A stretch of DNA of 64,000 nt from Streptomyces sp. NRRL S-646 (GTDB taxonomy: Bacteria; Actinomycetota; Actinomycetes; Streptomycetales; Streptomycetaceae): assembly GCF_000720765.1 (NCBI RefSeq), contig NZ_JODC01000007.1, positions 124,001 to 188,000 of the forward strand, in the 5' to 3' direction. Shown here piece by piece: positions 36,898-46,437 of this stretch. The position numbers and the translations under genes were made by a program. Position 1 is the first letter of the stretch. Every line of letters begins with the position of its first letter. The notes beneath the pieces are model-generated. The model was given only the letters and a program-made list of their open reading frames with translations, had not been told where the DNA came from and made no database searches.

Positions 36898-38319
36898 TCA
36901 GCGGGTGCGGATCCAGACCGTCTTCTCGCGGGTCCACTGGTCGAAGGCGTTGGTCGACTTCTCCACACCGCCGAAACCGGACTGTTTCCAGCCGCCGAAG
37001 GGTGTGGTGATGTCGCCCTCGCTGTAGGAGTTGACGGAAACCACGCCGGCCTGGACGCCGCGTGCCAGTCGGAGAGCGGTGTCGAGGTCGCGGGTCCATA
37101 CCGAGGCGGCGAGGCCGTACTCGGTGGCGTTCGCCAGGTACAGCGCCTCGTCTTCGGAGGTGAAGGTCTGGACGGTGACGACGGGGCCGAACAGTTCCTT
37201 GGTGAGTACGTCGCTGCCTTCGGGGGCGTGGGTGATCACGGTGGGCGGGTAGTAGGCGCCGCGCTGGGGCAGGCCGTGCGGCAGGCCTCCGGTGTGGATA
37301 CGGGCTCCGTCGGCCCGGGCGGCTTCCACCGCCGTCGCGACCCGGTCGAAGGCCGACCGGTTGATCAGCGGGCCCAGTTGTGTGCGAGGGTCCACCGGGT
37401 CGCCAATGACCAGGCGTTCTGCGGCGGTTGTGAACCGCTCCAGTATCTGGTCGGCGATGGTGTGGTGGACCAGGACGCGGGAGCCGGCCGTGCAGTTCTG
37501 TCCCATGGTCAGGAACGCGGCCTCGATCATGTGGTCGATGAGTTCGTCGCCGTAGGCGAGAGCGTCGGCCATCAGTATTTGGGGGCTCTTGCCGCCCATC
37601 TCCAGTGAGACTCGCTTGAAGTTGGTGTCGGCCGCGTCCTTGAGGATGCGGCGGCCGGTGTCGGTGGAGCCGGTGAAAGAGAGGGCGCCCACGACGGGGT
37701 TGCGGGCCAGGGCGGTGCCGGTGACGGAGCCGTGACCGGTCAGGACCGTGAGCACTCCCTCGGGCAGGCCCGCCTCGGCGGCGAGTTCGGCCAGGTGCAG
37801 CGCCGAACGCGGAGTCGCCTCCGCGGGCTTGACCAGCAGACTGTTGCCCGCCGCCAGCGCCGGGCCGACCTTCCAGGCGGTCATGGCCAGCGGGTAGTTC
37901 CAGGGCAGGATCGCCGCGGCCACTCCGACCGGTTCCCGGGTCATGAGGCCGAGGCCGTCCGGTCCGCCGGGGGCGATTCTGCCGAACACCTTGTCGGCCG
38001 CTTCGGCGAACCAGCGGATCGACTCGACGGCACCGGGTATGTCGCCGGTGAGGCACTCGGTGATCGGCTTTCCGGCGTCCTCGCTGTCAAGCCGGGCCAG
38101 GATCCCCGTGTCGCGTTCCATCAGGTCGGCCAGTCGCAGCAGCACCGCGCTGCGCTCCCGGACCGGCAGCCCGGACCACACGCCGGATGCGAAGACCTGC
38201 TCGGCCCGCTCGGCGGCCTTGTTGACGTCTTCGGCGCTGGTGGCGGGCACCGTGGTGATCAGTTCTCCGGTGGCCGGGTTGACGACCTTCAGCGTGGTGG
38301 GACTCTCGACTGCGGTCAT
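36898..38319 (-). CDS. Aldehyde dehydrogenase (NAD(P)+-dependent)
   Basis: This 473-residue enzyme oxidises an aldehyde to the acid. Motifs in order: PWNYPLAMTAWKVGPALAAG, SFTGSTDTGR for the cofactor, VSLEMGGKSPQI with the general-base Glu, and MGQNCTAGSRVLV with the catalytic Cys. EKTVWIRTR closes the protein. The ATG at 38319 overlaps the upstream SDR stop by 4 nt and follows GGTGGAGGAG. It is the last gene of an FMO-SDR-ALDH operon: oxygenation, then reduction/oxidation, then acid formation is a sensible order for ketone or alcohol breakdown. Confidence 0.93.
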   Translation of the reverse strand: MTAVESPTTLKVVNPATGELITTVPATSAEDVNKAAERAEQVFASGVWSGLPVRERSAVLLRLADLMERDTGILARLDSEDAGKPITECLTGDIPGAVESIRWFAEAADKVFGRIAPGGPDGLGLMTREPVGVAAAILPWNYPLAMTAWKVGPALAAGNSLLVKPAEATPRSALHLAELAAEAGLPEGVLTVLTGHGSVTGTALARNPVVGALSFTGSTDTGRRILKDAADTNFKRVSLEMGGKSPQILMADALAYGDELIDHMIEAAFLTMGQNCTAGSRVLVHHTIADQILERFTTAAERLVIGDPVDPRTQLGPLINRSAFDRVATAVEAARADGARIHTGGLPHGLPQRGAYYPPTVITHAPEGSDVLTKELFGPVVTVQTFTSEDEALYLANATEYGLAASVWTRDLDTALRLARGVQAGVVSVNSYSEGDITTPFGGWKQSGFGGVEKSTNAFDQWTREKTVWIRTR

Positions 38320-39194
38320 TTCTCCTCCACCAGTTCCCAGCGTCCGTCGGTCTGCCGGGCCAGTCCCCGGCGACGCAGGTCGTCCAGATAGCGGGCCATG
38401 CCGCGCTCCCCTCTCCGCTGGAACAGCGGGAACACCTTCGGCAGCAGGTTCGGCGCCAGCATCGCGAACCGGACGAGGCGGGACTCGCCGGTCCGGGGGT
38501 AGGCCTCGAGGCGGGGCTTGTCGAGCAGGCTCACCACGGCCGTGACGACGTCGGCGGGCTGTTGCGGCGGATCCTGGAACTGCATGGAGTTCCCGCCGTC
38601 CACGGCCTCCTGGCGCAGCATCCGGGTGTCCGTCGCCGACGGCAGCACCGATCCGGCCAGGATGCCCTTGCTCCTCAGATCGAGCCCGACGGCGAGCATC
38701 GCCCCGCGCAGCCCGAACTTCGAGGCCGTGTAGATCGGGGTCTCCCCCAGCGGGAAGATCCCACCGAGGGAGACGGTGGTGACCACGCGGGCGTCCCGGG
38801 AGGCCTGCAGCAGCGGGATCGCGATCCGGGTGGCGACCAGTGGCGAGGTCAGGTTGAGGGTGATCTCCTGCTCGATGCTCTCGACGCTGCGCACGTCGAA
38901 GCGTTCGGCGCTGGTCATGCCCACGTTGTTGACGAGGACGTCGAGACGGCCGTACGCATCGGCTACCTGGTCGAAGAGGTGCTCCACCTGGGCGCGGTCG
39001 ACGAGGTCGCAGCCGAGAGCGGTGTGGCCGGCGCCGGGAAGCTCGGCGACGACGCGCTTGGCGCGGGCCTCGTCGATGTCCACGACCACGCAGCGGGCGC
39101 CCCCGGTGGCGAAGCGGCGGCACATCGCGCTGCCGATCCCGCCGGCGCCGCCGGTCACCAGCATGACCTTGTCACGGAAGTCGAAGCCGCTCAC
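38316..39194 (-). CDS. Short-chain dehydrogenase/reductase
   Basis: This 292-residue SDR has VTGGAGGIGSAMCRRF (~14-29) for cofactor, CVVVDIDEARA (the Asp suggests NAD), VLVNNVGM, TVSLGG with the Ser, and YTASKFGLRGAML with Tyr and Lys in standard spacing. It resembles dehydrogenases for alicyclic or aromatic alcohols. The GTG at 39194 overlaps the FMO stop by 4 nt, and its own TGA overlaps the aldehyde dehydrogenase ATG, so expression of all three is coupled. Substrate unknown. Confidence 0.92.
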   Translation of the reverse strand: MSGFDFRDKVMLVTGGAGGIGSAMCRRFATGGARCVVVDIDEARAKRVVAELPGAGHTALGCDLVDRAQVEHLFDQVADAYGRLDVLVNNVGMTSAERFDVRSVESIEQEITLNLTSPLVATRIAIPLLQASRDARVVTTVSLGGIFPLGETPIYTASKFGLRGAMLAVGLDLRSKGILAGSVLPSATDTRMLRQEAVDGGNSMQFQDPPQQPADVVTAVVSLLDKPRLEAYPRTGESRLVRFAMLAPNLLPKVFPLFQRRGERGMARYLDDLRRRGLARQTDGRWELVEEK

Positions 39195-40537
39195 GAGACC
39201 GCCTCCACGCTCCGCAGGGACCGCACGCGCGGCGCCCGGCCCTCGGTGCGCCAGCCCATCTCGGCGGCGACCTTGGCGAGGTGCTTAACGAAGGCTCCGC
39301 TGTCGACGTAGCCGGTGTGCCGTGGCGAGTCGACGAACTTGAGGCCGCCGGACAGGTCCGGGCGGTCGGTACGGATCATGCCCGCGAAGCGCTGCGCGTT
39401 CGGCAGCCCCTGCGCCACGTCGTCGATGTGCCCGGCGATCATCTGGGCCTGGGTGTCGAAGAGCTGGTACGCGCCGGAGTTGGTCTCGACGAAGCCGACC
39501 CCGAACAGTCCCTGGTGCTCGCGGGAGAACGACGACAGGTACAGGTCGGGATGTTGCTCGTCGCCGAAGTACTTCTGCGCGACCGGGACTTGGTGGACGT
39601 AACCGGTGGCCAGGAGGATCAGGTCGAAGTCGTCGCGGGTGCCGTCCGTGAAGTGGACCGTGCTGCCCTCGGTGCGGGCGATCCCCGGCTTGGCGGTGAT
39701 GTCGCCGTGCTGGAGGTGGTGGATCAGCATCGAGTTGATCGTGGGGTGGGTCTCGAAGAGTCTGTGGTCCGGCTTCTGCAGGCCCAGGCGTGTCGGGTGG
39801 CCGTTGATGATCCGCAGGAGGGTGCCGAAGACCCGCTGGGCCAGCCACATCGGCAGGTGCGGCCCGTCGTTGGCGATGGTGTCCACGGGGCGACCGAAGA
39901 GGTGCTTGGGGATGAACCAGTAGCCGCGGCGCATGCTGATCACCGCGTGGTCCGCGCTGCGGGCCGCGTCGCAGGCGATGTCGCAACCGGAGTTCCCGGC
40001 ACCCACCACCAGGACCCGCTTGCTGCGCAGTTCCTCCGCGCTGCGGTAGCCGACCGTGTGGCGGACCTCGCCGGTGAAGTTGCCGGGCAGTTCAGGGACG
40101 TTGGGGTGCCACTGGGACCCCGTACACACCACGACCTGGCCGTGCACGGTCTGCCGTCCGTCCGTCCGGGTGACCGTCCAGGTGCCGTCGGCGTTCTTCT
40201 CCACGCTCTCGACCTCGACGCCGAACTGGATGCGCTCCGTCAGTTCGTAGGCGTCGGCGAAGGACGTCAGGTACGAGAGGATCTGCCGGTGCGGCGGATA
40301 GTCGGCGAATTCGTCGGGCATCGGAAAGCCTCCGAAACCCGAGAGGGTTTTGCTGGAAATGAAATGGGCCGACTCGTACATCGGGCTGCCGGTGTTGTCT
40401 ATGTCCCAGATACCGCCCGGCCCGGTGTGCCGCTCAAGATGCGTGTACGGCAGGTTCCGCTCCGTCAGGGCTCTGGCGACCGCGAGCCCGGCAGGTCCCG
40501 CTCCGATCACACAGGTGTCGTACTGGATTTTTCCCAT
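39191..40537 (-). CDS. Flavin-containing monooxygenase (FMO/BVMO-like)
   Basis: This 448-residue flavoprotein has two dinucleotide folds, CVIGAGPAGLAVARAL for FAD and VLVVGAGNSGCDIACDAA for NADPH. Between them the FMO fingerprint FTGEVRHTVGY fits FxGxxxHxxxY. Members oxygenate nitrogen, sulfur or ketones using O2 and NADPH. The ATG at 40537 has AAGGGGAT upstream. It leads the FMO-SDR-ALDH operon. Four copies of an 8-nt repeat lie 58-90 nt upstream in the leader. An MFS transporter gene and an AraC regulator gene are next to it and may serve the same pathway. Confidence 0.9.
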   Translation of the reverse strand: MGKIQYDTCVIGAGPAGLAVARALTERNLPYTHLERHTGPGGIWDIDNTGSPMYESAHFISSKTLSGFGGFPMPDEFADYPPHRQILSYLTSFADAYELTERIQFGVEVESVEKNADGTWTVTRTDGRQTVHGQVVVCTGSQWHPNVPELPGNFTGEVRHTVGYRSAEELRSKRVLVVGAGNSGCDIACDAARSADHAVISMRRGYWFIPKHLFGRPVDTIANDGPHLPMWLAQRVFGTLLRIINGHPTRLGLQKPDHRLFETHPTINSMLIHHLQHGDITAKPGIARTEGSTVHFTDGTRDDFDLILLATGYVHQVPVAQKYFGDEQHPDLYLSSFSREHQGLFGVGFVETNSGAYQLFDTQAQMIAGHIDDVAQGLPNAQRFAGMIRTDRPDLSGGLKFVDSPRHTGYVDSGAFVKHLAKVAAEMGWRTEGRAPRVRSLRSVEAVS

Positions 40538-40595
40538 GAGGCGGATCCCCTTTTCTATCGGTTTGCAGGCCCGTTCCTGAAGGGCCAAAAAACTC

Positions 40596-40627
40596 AAGGA
40601 CTGAAGGACTGAAGGACTGAAGGACTG
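40596..40627. repeat. Four tandem copies of AAGGACTG
   Basis: The octamer AAGGACTG is repeated four times head to tail at 40596, 40604, 40612 and 40620, followed by a fifth partial AAGG. It lies in the 136-nt gap between the MFS gene stop and the monooxygenase start. Copy number could vary by slippage and alter the operon's leader. Confidence 0.85.
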
Positions 40628-40673
40628 AAGGGAACTTATTCATCTGCAGTTCAGCGGGAAATGGTCCGTGCGG

Positions 40674-41894
40674 TCAGAGAGGGGGCCTGGGCGGCCATGC
40701 GAAAGACCGCGCGGTCGCCAGGAGCGCGAGGACGAGTGCGGCCGGTATCGCGTAGGCGAGGCGGAAGTGGCCGGTGGACCCGAGGATTCCGCTGGCGGCG
40801 CCGCCGGCGAGCACGCCCGTGTAGTTGAAGACGTTCATACGGGCCAGGACTGCTTCGGTCGCCCCCGGTCGCAGGCGTCCGGCGGAGGCGAGGCACAAGG
40901 GCACGAGTGCGGAGACCCCGAGCCCGGTGCATGCGGCGGCCAGGACGGCGTACGGCCAGGCGGGGGCTGCTGCCAGTCCGCCCAGAGCAGCGGCGGTGAG
41001 CAGGGTGGCGGCACGGATCACCGCCACCGGACCGATGGTGCGTACGAGGTGGTCGGCGCAGGCCCGCCCGGTGACGGTGCCCACCTGGTAGGCCGCATAG
41101 GCCAGGGGTGCCAGGGACAGGGCGGTGTCCAGGGTCTGGTGGAGATACAGCGTCGACCACGAGGAGACCGTGGAGTCGATGACATAGGCGACCAGGAGGA
41201 CAATGCCGAACGGGGCGAGTCTGACCCACAGTTCGCGGCCGAGCGCGACGGACTCTCCGTGGGACTGCTCACGGGCGGACACGGCGATGAGTGAGTTCGC
41301 GGGAAGCTCGTGCGCGCGGACGGTCAGGGCGAGGGCCAGAACGAGGCCGGCCTGTGCGGTGAGGGTGTATTCGGAGGGCCAACCGAGGTGTGCGGTGCCC
41401 GCGGTCAGCAGTGCGGCCGCGATGCCGGCCGCGCTCCAGGCGGCGTAGAAGGAGGCGAAGATGCTCCGGCCGTAGTGGCGTTCGACGGCCGCCGCCCGGG
41501 TGTTCGCCGACACGTCGATGCAGCCCAGCGCCATGCCGAACAGCCCGTAGGACACGGCGACCACGGGCCGGCTGGGTGCCCAGCCGATCAGAAGCAGGGC
41601 CGCGGCGGTCGCCACGACGGCGGCCCGCATCGCGGCGACCAGCCCCACACGCCGGATCACGGCCAGTCCGGCGAAGCTGCCGACGCCCGCGCTCAGCGCG
41701 ACGGTCACGACGAGCACGGTCATCGTCAGCGGGGAGAGCGCGAGGCGCTCCTTGACAGCTGGCACCGTGGTGGACACCGCGGCCACCGCCGCCCCCTGGG
41801 CGGCGAACACCGTCGCCACGGCCCGTCGGGCCGCCGCGTGGGGGCTGCGGCGCACGGATCGTCGGCGGGCCGGGGTCTGAAGAGGTGCGGTCAT
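40674..41894 (-). CDS. MFS transporter
   Basis: This 406-residue protein has about 12 hydrophobic segments in the major-facilitator pattern, starting VFAAQGAAVAAVSTTVPAVK and including LFGMALGCIDVSANTRAAAV, an Asn/Asp-rich loop after helix 4 of a subgroup similar to sugar or fosmidomycin-type permeases. No substrate motif is decisive. The start ATG at 41894 is preceded by AAGG. It lies upstream of the FMO operon on the same strand and 187 nt from a divergent AraC-type regulator gene, which probably controls it. Confidence 0.88.
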   Translation of the reverse strand: MTAPLQTPARRRSVRRSPHAAARRAVATVFAAQGAAVAAVSTTVPAVKERLALSPLTMTVLVVTVALSAGVGSFAGLAVIRRVGLVAAMRAAVVATAAALLLIGWAPSRPVVAVSYGLFGMALGCIDVSANTRAAAVERHYGRSIFASFYAAWSAAGIAAALLTAGTAHLGWPSEYTLTAQAGLVLALALTVRAHELPANSLIAVSAREQSHGESVALGRELWVRLAPFGIVLLVAYVIDSTVSSWSTLYLHQTLDTALSLAPLAYAAYQVGTVTGRACADHLVRTIGPVAVIRAATLLTAAALGGLAAAPAWPYAVLAAACTGLGVSALVPLCLASAGRLRPGATEAVLARMNVFNYTGVLAGGAASGILGSTGHFRLAYAIPAALVLALLATARSFAWPPRPPL

Positions 41895-42081
41895 GGTGAG
41901 CCTTCGTTACACCGGCGCGAGAGCGCAAGACGGGCGGATGTGGCAAAAGGTAGGGAGGGCGACAAGGTCGTGTGCAGCGCGCCGGAGGCCGAAAAGGGGG
42001 CTCCGGCGGCCACACCCGCGACAGGCGGGGCCCGGCTGCTTACAGTGAGGCGAGAAACGCCCTGGTGAGAGGGGACGCGCG

Positions 42082-43170
42082 ATGCCCGATGCTCCCGGCC
42101 CGGTCACATCTCCGGGAACGAGCCGCAGCACCTCGGCCACCATCGCGCCGAACATCCTGCGCTACCTCGCCAGGGTCGCCGGCGAGTCCGGCGTCGATCT
42201 GCAGCCGCTGCTGACCCGGGTGGGGCTGGACCCGACGGTGATGGGCTCCGCCGCGCTGCGGGTCTCCTACCGGCAGGGCAGCGACGTCATCCGCCAGGCG
42301 GTGCAGCGGACCGGGGACGAGCACCTGGGGCTGCGGGTGGGCTCGGCGCAGCACCTCACCGCGTGGGGGCTGATCGGCCTGGCCATGATGGCCGCCGACA
42401 CTCTTCAGGACGCCATCGAGACGGGTGTGCGCTATCAGAACGTCTCCGGGGCGATGACGGTGTGGTCGGCCCGCTGGGAGGATGCCGGCTATGTGCTGCG
42501 TGCCGAGCTGCCGGACCCCGCGCTGGATCCGACGGTCGCCGTCTTCCTGACCGAGGAGGCGTACTCCAGCGTCGTCACCCTCACCCGGCTGAGCGTCGGC
42601 GCCGCGTTCGCCCCGCAGGCGGTCGAGTTCGCCTTTCCCGCCCCGCGCGACACCCGCCCGTTCGACGACCTGTTCCGCTGCCCCCTGCGCTTCGACGCCG
42701 CCGGCAACCGCATGGTGTTCCCGGCCCGGTGGGCCCGTGCGGCCATGCCGGGCCGGGATCCCATCACCTACGCCTCGGTACTGGAGGTGCTGGAGAAGGA
42801 GACAGCCTCACGGCGCGACCAGCAGGACCTGCTGGAGGTGCTGGAGATCTCCATCGCGCAGAGCCTCCCGGCCGTCCCCTCCTTCACCGAACAGGCTCGC
42901 AGACATGCGTCCAGCGAACGCACCCTGCGCCGCCGCCTGGCCGAGTGCGGCACGACGTACGAGGCGATCGTCGACGGGGTACGCCGCGAGCAGGTCGAAC
43001 AGCTCCTGCGCCGCGCGGAACTGACGCTCCGTGACATCACCCGCCAGGCGGGCTTCGCCGACGTGAGCGCATTGCGCCGGGCGGTGCGCCGCTGGCACGG
43101 CCTGACCCCGCTCGAGCTGCGCGCCGGACTGCTGGAGCGGGAAGCGCCGACCGGCCGGCTGCAGGCGTGA
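42082..43170 (+). CDS. AraC-family transcriptional regulator
   Basis: This 362-residue regulator has an N-terminal ligand-binding domain (~20-210, YLARVAGESGVDLQPLLTRV and later) of the arabinose-binding-like type found in OruR/ArgR-type activators, and a C-terminal double HTH of the AraC class (~255-345: ASSERTLRRRLAECGTTYEA, then TLRDITRQAGFADVSALRRA). The ATG at 42082 is the first in frame. It diverges from the MFS gene and faces the STAND gene tail to tail. By position it most likely controls the MFS and FMO-SDR-ALDH genes. Confidence 0.9.
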   Translation: MPDAPGPVTSPGTSRSTSATIAPNILRYLARVAGESGVDLQPLLTRVGLDPTVMGSAALRVSYRQGSDVIRQAVQRTGDEHLGLRVGSAQHLTAWGLIGLAMMAADTLQDAIETGVRYQNVSGAMTVWSARWEDAGYVLRAELPDPALDPTVAVFLTEEAYSSVVTLTRLSVGAAFAPQAVEFAFPAPRDTRPFDDLFRCPLRFDAAGNRMVFPARWARAAMPGRDPITYASVLEVLEKETASRRDQQDLLEVLEISIAQSLPAVPSFTEQARRHASSERTLRRRLAECGTTYEAIVDGVRREQVEQLLRRAELTLRDITRQAGFADVSALRRAVRRWHGLTPLELRAGLLEREAPTGRLQA

Positions 43171-43287
43171 GACCGCAGTCGAGCGTCGTGTCAGCCACGG
43201 CAAACTCCCTGGTCACGCCCCTGGACGTCGCAACCGGGACGACGCATCGCAGGGGCCCCGACCCCAGCGCGGTGCTGTGGCGGCGTA

Positions 43288-46275
43288 CTAGATCGGCTGG
43301 GGCTCGAAGTCCCAATAGGGGCGGGCCCGCGAGCGCATATAACGCGTCTGGTCGTGCTCAGGGCCGCGGCTGACGGACAGCGTCATGAGCGCCGTCCTTT
43401 CCATGGTGTCAGCTTCCTCCGCGCGGCCCAGCGCGCGAAGGTCCTGGGCGAGTCCAGCCTGCAGATTGGCCGAGAGCACGTGCCCGGAACCGACCGCGGC
43501 GACCGCCCTGGCCAATGCGTCCCTGCCCAGTCGCTGCGCGGCTTCGACATCACCGGACGCAGCCAGCGCCGAGGCACAGTTCATCGCGCAGCCCACCGAC
43601 CATGCATGGCCGCGCCCTATCTCGGCTTCCAGCTCCCGCATCGACCGGTCCGCCATGCGGCATGCCGCCTCCACCTCTCCGTCGTCCAGGACGAGCAGCG
43701 CGCAGTTGTTGCGTGCGCCTATCGCGTACGGATGGAGCTCGCCGAGCCTGTGCCCGTAAGCCCGCGCGGTGGTTTCGGCCAGTCCGCGGGCCTTGCTCCG
43801 CTCCCCGAGGGCGCGCAGCAGCATCGCGTAGTCCAAGGACACCATGAGGACATCGGGGTGGTCGGCACCGCTGAGCAGGATGAGCCGCCTGCGGGCGTGG
43901 CGCATGGTCTCGCGGGCCTGTTCCAAGTCGCCGTCGCGCCGCAGGCACAGGGCCAGGTTGTGCTCGGCCAGGAGAGTCTGCCGGTGGGCCTCGTCGAGGG
44001 TCCTGCGCAGCAGGTGCACGTTGTAGGCCTGCAGGCTCTTCGCCTCGCGCAGTCTGCCCAGCAGACGCAGCATGCGGGCCGTGTAGTAGCCGGACTGGAG
44101 CGTGCGTCGCGCCCGTGACCCGAGCAGCCCTACCCTTCGGTCGTACACCTCGCGGTGCAGGTTGCCGGACTGCTCGTAGTGCCCCTGCAGCCCCATGGCC
44201 AGCGCCAGATTGGTGCGGAACTGCAGGGTCTGGGGCACATAGCGCTCGCCCAGCCAGTCGGCGGCGTTCTGCGCGGCCTCCTCGTACAGGTCGCGCGCCT
44301 GGTCGTACCGTCCGCGAGCCATCAGCGTGGCACCGAGCCCGTCCTTGGCACGCAGCAGCTCGATGCCCCTGTCGATCCCGGCCTCGCCGAGGAGCTGCAG
44401 GATGGACCGGTCTGCCTTCTCCGCCTCCTCGTATCGGCCCAGGCCGCGCACCATCCGCGCCTCCTGGTGCGCGGCCGTCAGCACACTGCGCTCGGTGGGC
44501 TCGAAGGTCGACCGCCACCTGCTCAGCACCCGCCTGGCCAAGACCCAGCCGTCCTGGTACTCGCCGCGCACGCGCAGGTAGTCGATGCAGTTCAGCAGGA
44601 GCTGGCGTACGTCGCCGTCGTCCGAGTCCAGCGCGCCAGACGGTTCGAGGTGCGGGAGGATCTCGGCGTAGCGGTGCCAGTTCCGCGGAGATCCGGGCTC
44701 GCCCGGATCGGAGGCGACCAGCACCCGTGCGGCCGTCGCGGCATAGTCGCGCTCCGTGTCACTGGAGAGGCCGCTGCGGATGAAGCGACGGAAGCTGCGG
44801 TGCATGCGCAGCGAGACGACGCTGGCGGAGTCCCCTCGGGCTTCAGCCGCGAACTCCACCCGCATCGAGGCCAGTTCGGAGATGGTCAGCAGGGCGGCAT
44901 CCCAGTTGCCGGGTTCGGTGGCCAGGCCTGCGAGGTGGCTCGGCAGATCGCTGGGTCGGGCCGAGCGCAGCAGACGGACGGGCAGCATGTCGGGTGAGAA
45001 GAAGGTGAGCAGGAGCAGCAGTTCGTGTACCGACGGCGATCGTGCGGCCAGCGAGCCGAGGGTCTTTTCCCACACCTGCCGATGGGCCGACGGCACCTCG
45101 GCGGGGCCCGCGGGTCCGTCCGCGCCCGTGCCGAACGGGCCGCCCGCCTTGAGGGCACTCAGATAGCGGGGGATGTCGGCGCCGGGGTGGGCGTCGATCC
45201 AGGCTGCGCTCTGGTCGATGACGAGCGGGAGGTCGTCGAGCACGGCAGCCAGTTCACCGGCCTGCGCCTCGGTGATGCGGGGCGCCCGGCGGCAGGCGAA
45301 CGCGACGCTCTCCTCACGTTCGAAGGGCAGCAGTTCCCGCAGCTCGGCCCCGTGGCGCGACCACTGAGTGTTCTGTGCTGTGAGCATGACCTGGCCGCAT
45401 CCTGCGGGGAGCAGTGGCGCGATGCCGTCGACATCCTCCGCACCGTCGAAGATGATCAGCCACCGGCCCTTCTCATCGCGCTCAAGAGCCGTTTGCACCG
45501 CCTCGATCTGTCCCGTCAGTTGGTCGCCCTCGCCCAGGCCCACCTCCCTTGCCAGCGCCGCGAAACCCTCCCTCGCGGCCGCCTTCGTCGCGGAGGGGAT
45601 CCACCAGATCAGGTCGTACTCGCCGGCGAACCGGCGTGCATACTCGGCGGCTGCCTGGCTCTTGCCCACGCCGGGCGGCCCGTGCAGCAGTATCCGGCGG
45701 CCTCGGCCATCGCCCGAACTCAGCACATCGTGCACCTCGTTCAGGAGGTCCTCGCGTCCGGTGAACCGCGGGTTGCGGCGCGGAGTGTTGGCCACGTCGG
45801 GCGGGTCCTCGGGATAACGCGGGCCCTGCTCCTGCCGCGCGTACGGGGAGCGGGGCACCCGCCCCACCTTGGCCAGCACCCGACGCCGGGCCTCTTCCGG
45901 GCCCACACCGCGCAAAGTTACCGCGCCGAGGCTCACCGCCTCGTCCGGCAGGACGCGGGTGGTCACAGTGACCGCTCCCACCCGGTCGTGCAGCCGGGGC
46001 ATCACCTCACGCAGCACCTGAGCCCACTCCTGGTTGCGCCCGGTGTCGAAGCGTAGAAACCAGTCATCCAGCACCAGCAGTACGCGTCCGGGCTGGGCGA
46101 AGAAGTCCTGCAGCGCCGCCACTTCGGGCAGGCGACTCAACGGGGACCACCGCACCTCGCCGACCGTGCAGCCCTCCTCGGCGAGCACCCACGCGATCCA
46201 CTGCGCCCACCCGTTGCTCACCCCGGCATAGACGAGTGAGACCGGAAGGGGGTGGGCCGATCGCCCTGCGGTCAT
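43288..46275 (-). CDS. STAND NTPase with TIR-like, NB-ARC and TPR domains (copy 1, last in operon)
   Basis: 995 residues from the ATG at 46275 (AGGAG 7 nt upstream). Residues ~10-130 are TIR-like (LVYAGVSNGWAQWIAWVLAE, VLLVLDDWFL, then an EW pair). The NB-ARC core has P-loop GPPGVGKS (~199-206), Walker B WLIIFDGAEDV (~272) and DLPLVIDQSAAWID (~348). A winged-helix region follows, and from ~600 a row of TPRs of the NPH-type (ADHPDVLMVSLDYAMLL). The end is RPYWDFEPQPI, nearly the same as in the two sister proteins. It matches the TPR proteins found with FxSxx-COOH peptides. A 162-nt AT-rich gap upstream could hold its own promoter. Confidence 0.88.
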   Translation of the reverse strand: MTAGRSAHPLPVSLVYAGVSNGWAQWIAWVLAEEGCTVGEVRWSPLSRLPEVAALQDFFAQPGRVLLVLDDWFLRFDTGRNQEWAQVLREVMPRLHDRVGAVTVTTRVLPDEAVSLGAVTLRGVGPEEARRRVLAKVGRVPRSPYARQEQGPRYPEDPPDVANTPRRNPRFTGREDLLNEVHDVLSSGDGRGRRILLHGPPGVGKSQAAAEYARRFAGEYDLIWWIPSATKAAAREGFAALAREVGLGEGDQLTGQIEAVQTALERDEKGRWLIIFDGAEDVDGIAPLLPAGCGQVMLTAQNTQWSRHGAELRELLPFEREESVAFACRRAPRITEAQAGELAAVLDDLPLVIDQSAAWIDAHPGADIPRYLSALKAGGPFGTGADGPAGPAEVPSAHRQVWEKTLGSLAARSPSVHELLLLLTFFSPDMLPVRLLRSARPSDLPSHLAGLATEPGNWDAALLTISELASMRVEFAAEARGDSASVVSLRMHRSFRRFIRSGLSSDTERDYAATAARVLVASDPGEPGSPRNWHRYAEILPHLEPSGALDSDDGDVRQLLLNCIDYLRVRGEYQDGWVLARRVLSRWRSTFEPTERSVLTAAHQEARMVRGLGRYEEAEKADRSILQLLGEAGIDRGIELLRAKDGLGATLMARGRYDQARDLYEEAAQNAADWLGERYVPQTLQFRTNLALAMGLQGHYEQSGNLHREVYDRRVGLLGSRARRTLQSGYYTARMLRLLGRLREAKSLQAYNVHLLRRTLDEAHRQTLLAEHNLALCLRRDGDLEQARETMRHARRRLILLSGADHPDVLMVSLDYAMLLRALGERSKARGLAETTARAYGHRLGELHPYAIGARNNCALLVLDDGEVEAACRMADRSMRELEAEIGRGHAWSVGCAMNCASALAASGDVEAAQRLGRDALARAVAAVGSGHVLSANLQAGLAQDLRALGRAEEADTMERTALMTLSVSRGPEHDQTRYMRSRARPYWDFEPQPI

Positions 46276-46437
46276 GGGCAGGCTCCTGAAAGGAAGTGGC
46301 GTGAACAGAGCCGATCGCCTCTGATCTTCCAACAAATACCCTGATTTACCGAATACTTGCAGAACCAGATGCTTCCAGGAACGATTCCGACCACGGGAAG
46401 GTTCCCGAGGCGTCCTGGTGGTTTTGCCGGGCCTCCC

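Noticed and set aside
46276..46437. A promoter in the gap between STAND copies 2 and 1
   Set aside because: The gap is AT-rich, so an internal promoter is possible, but I see no convincing -10/-35 pair. It is mentioned with the gene only.
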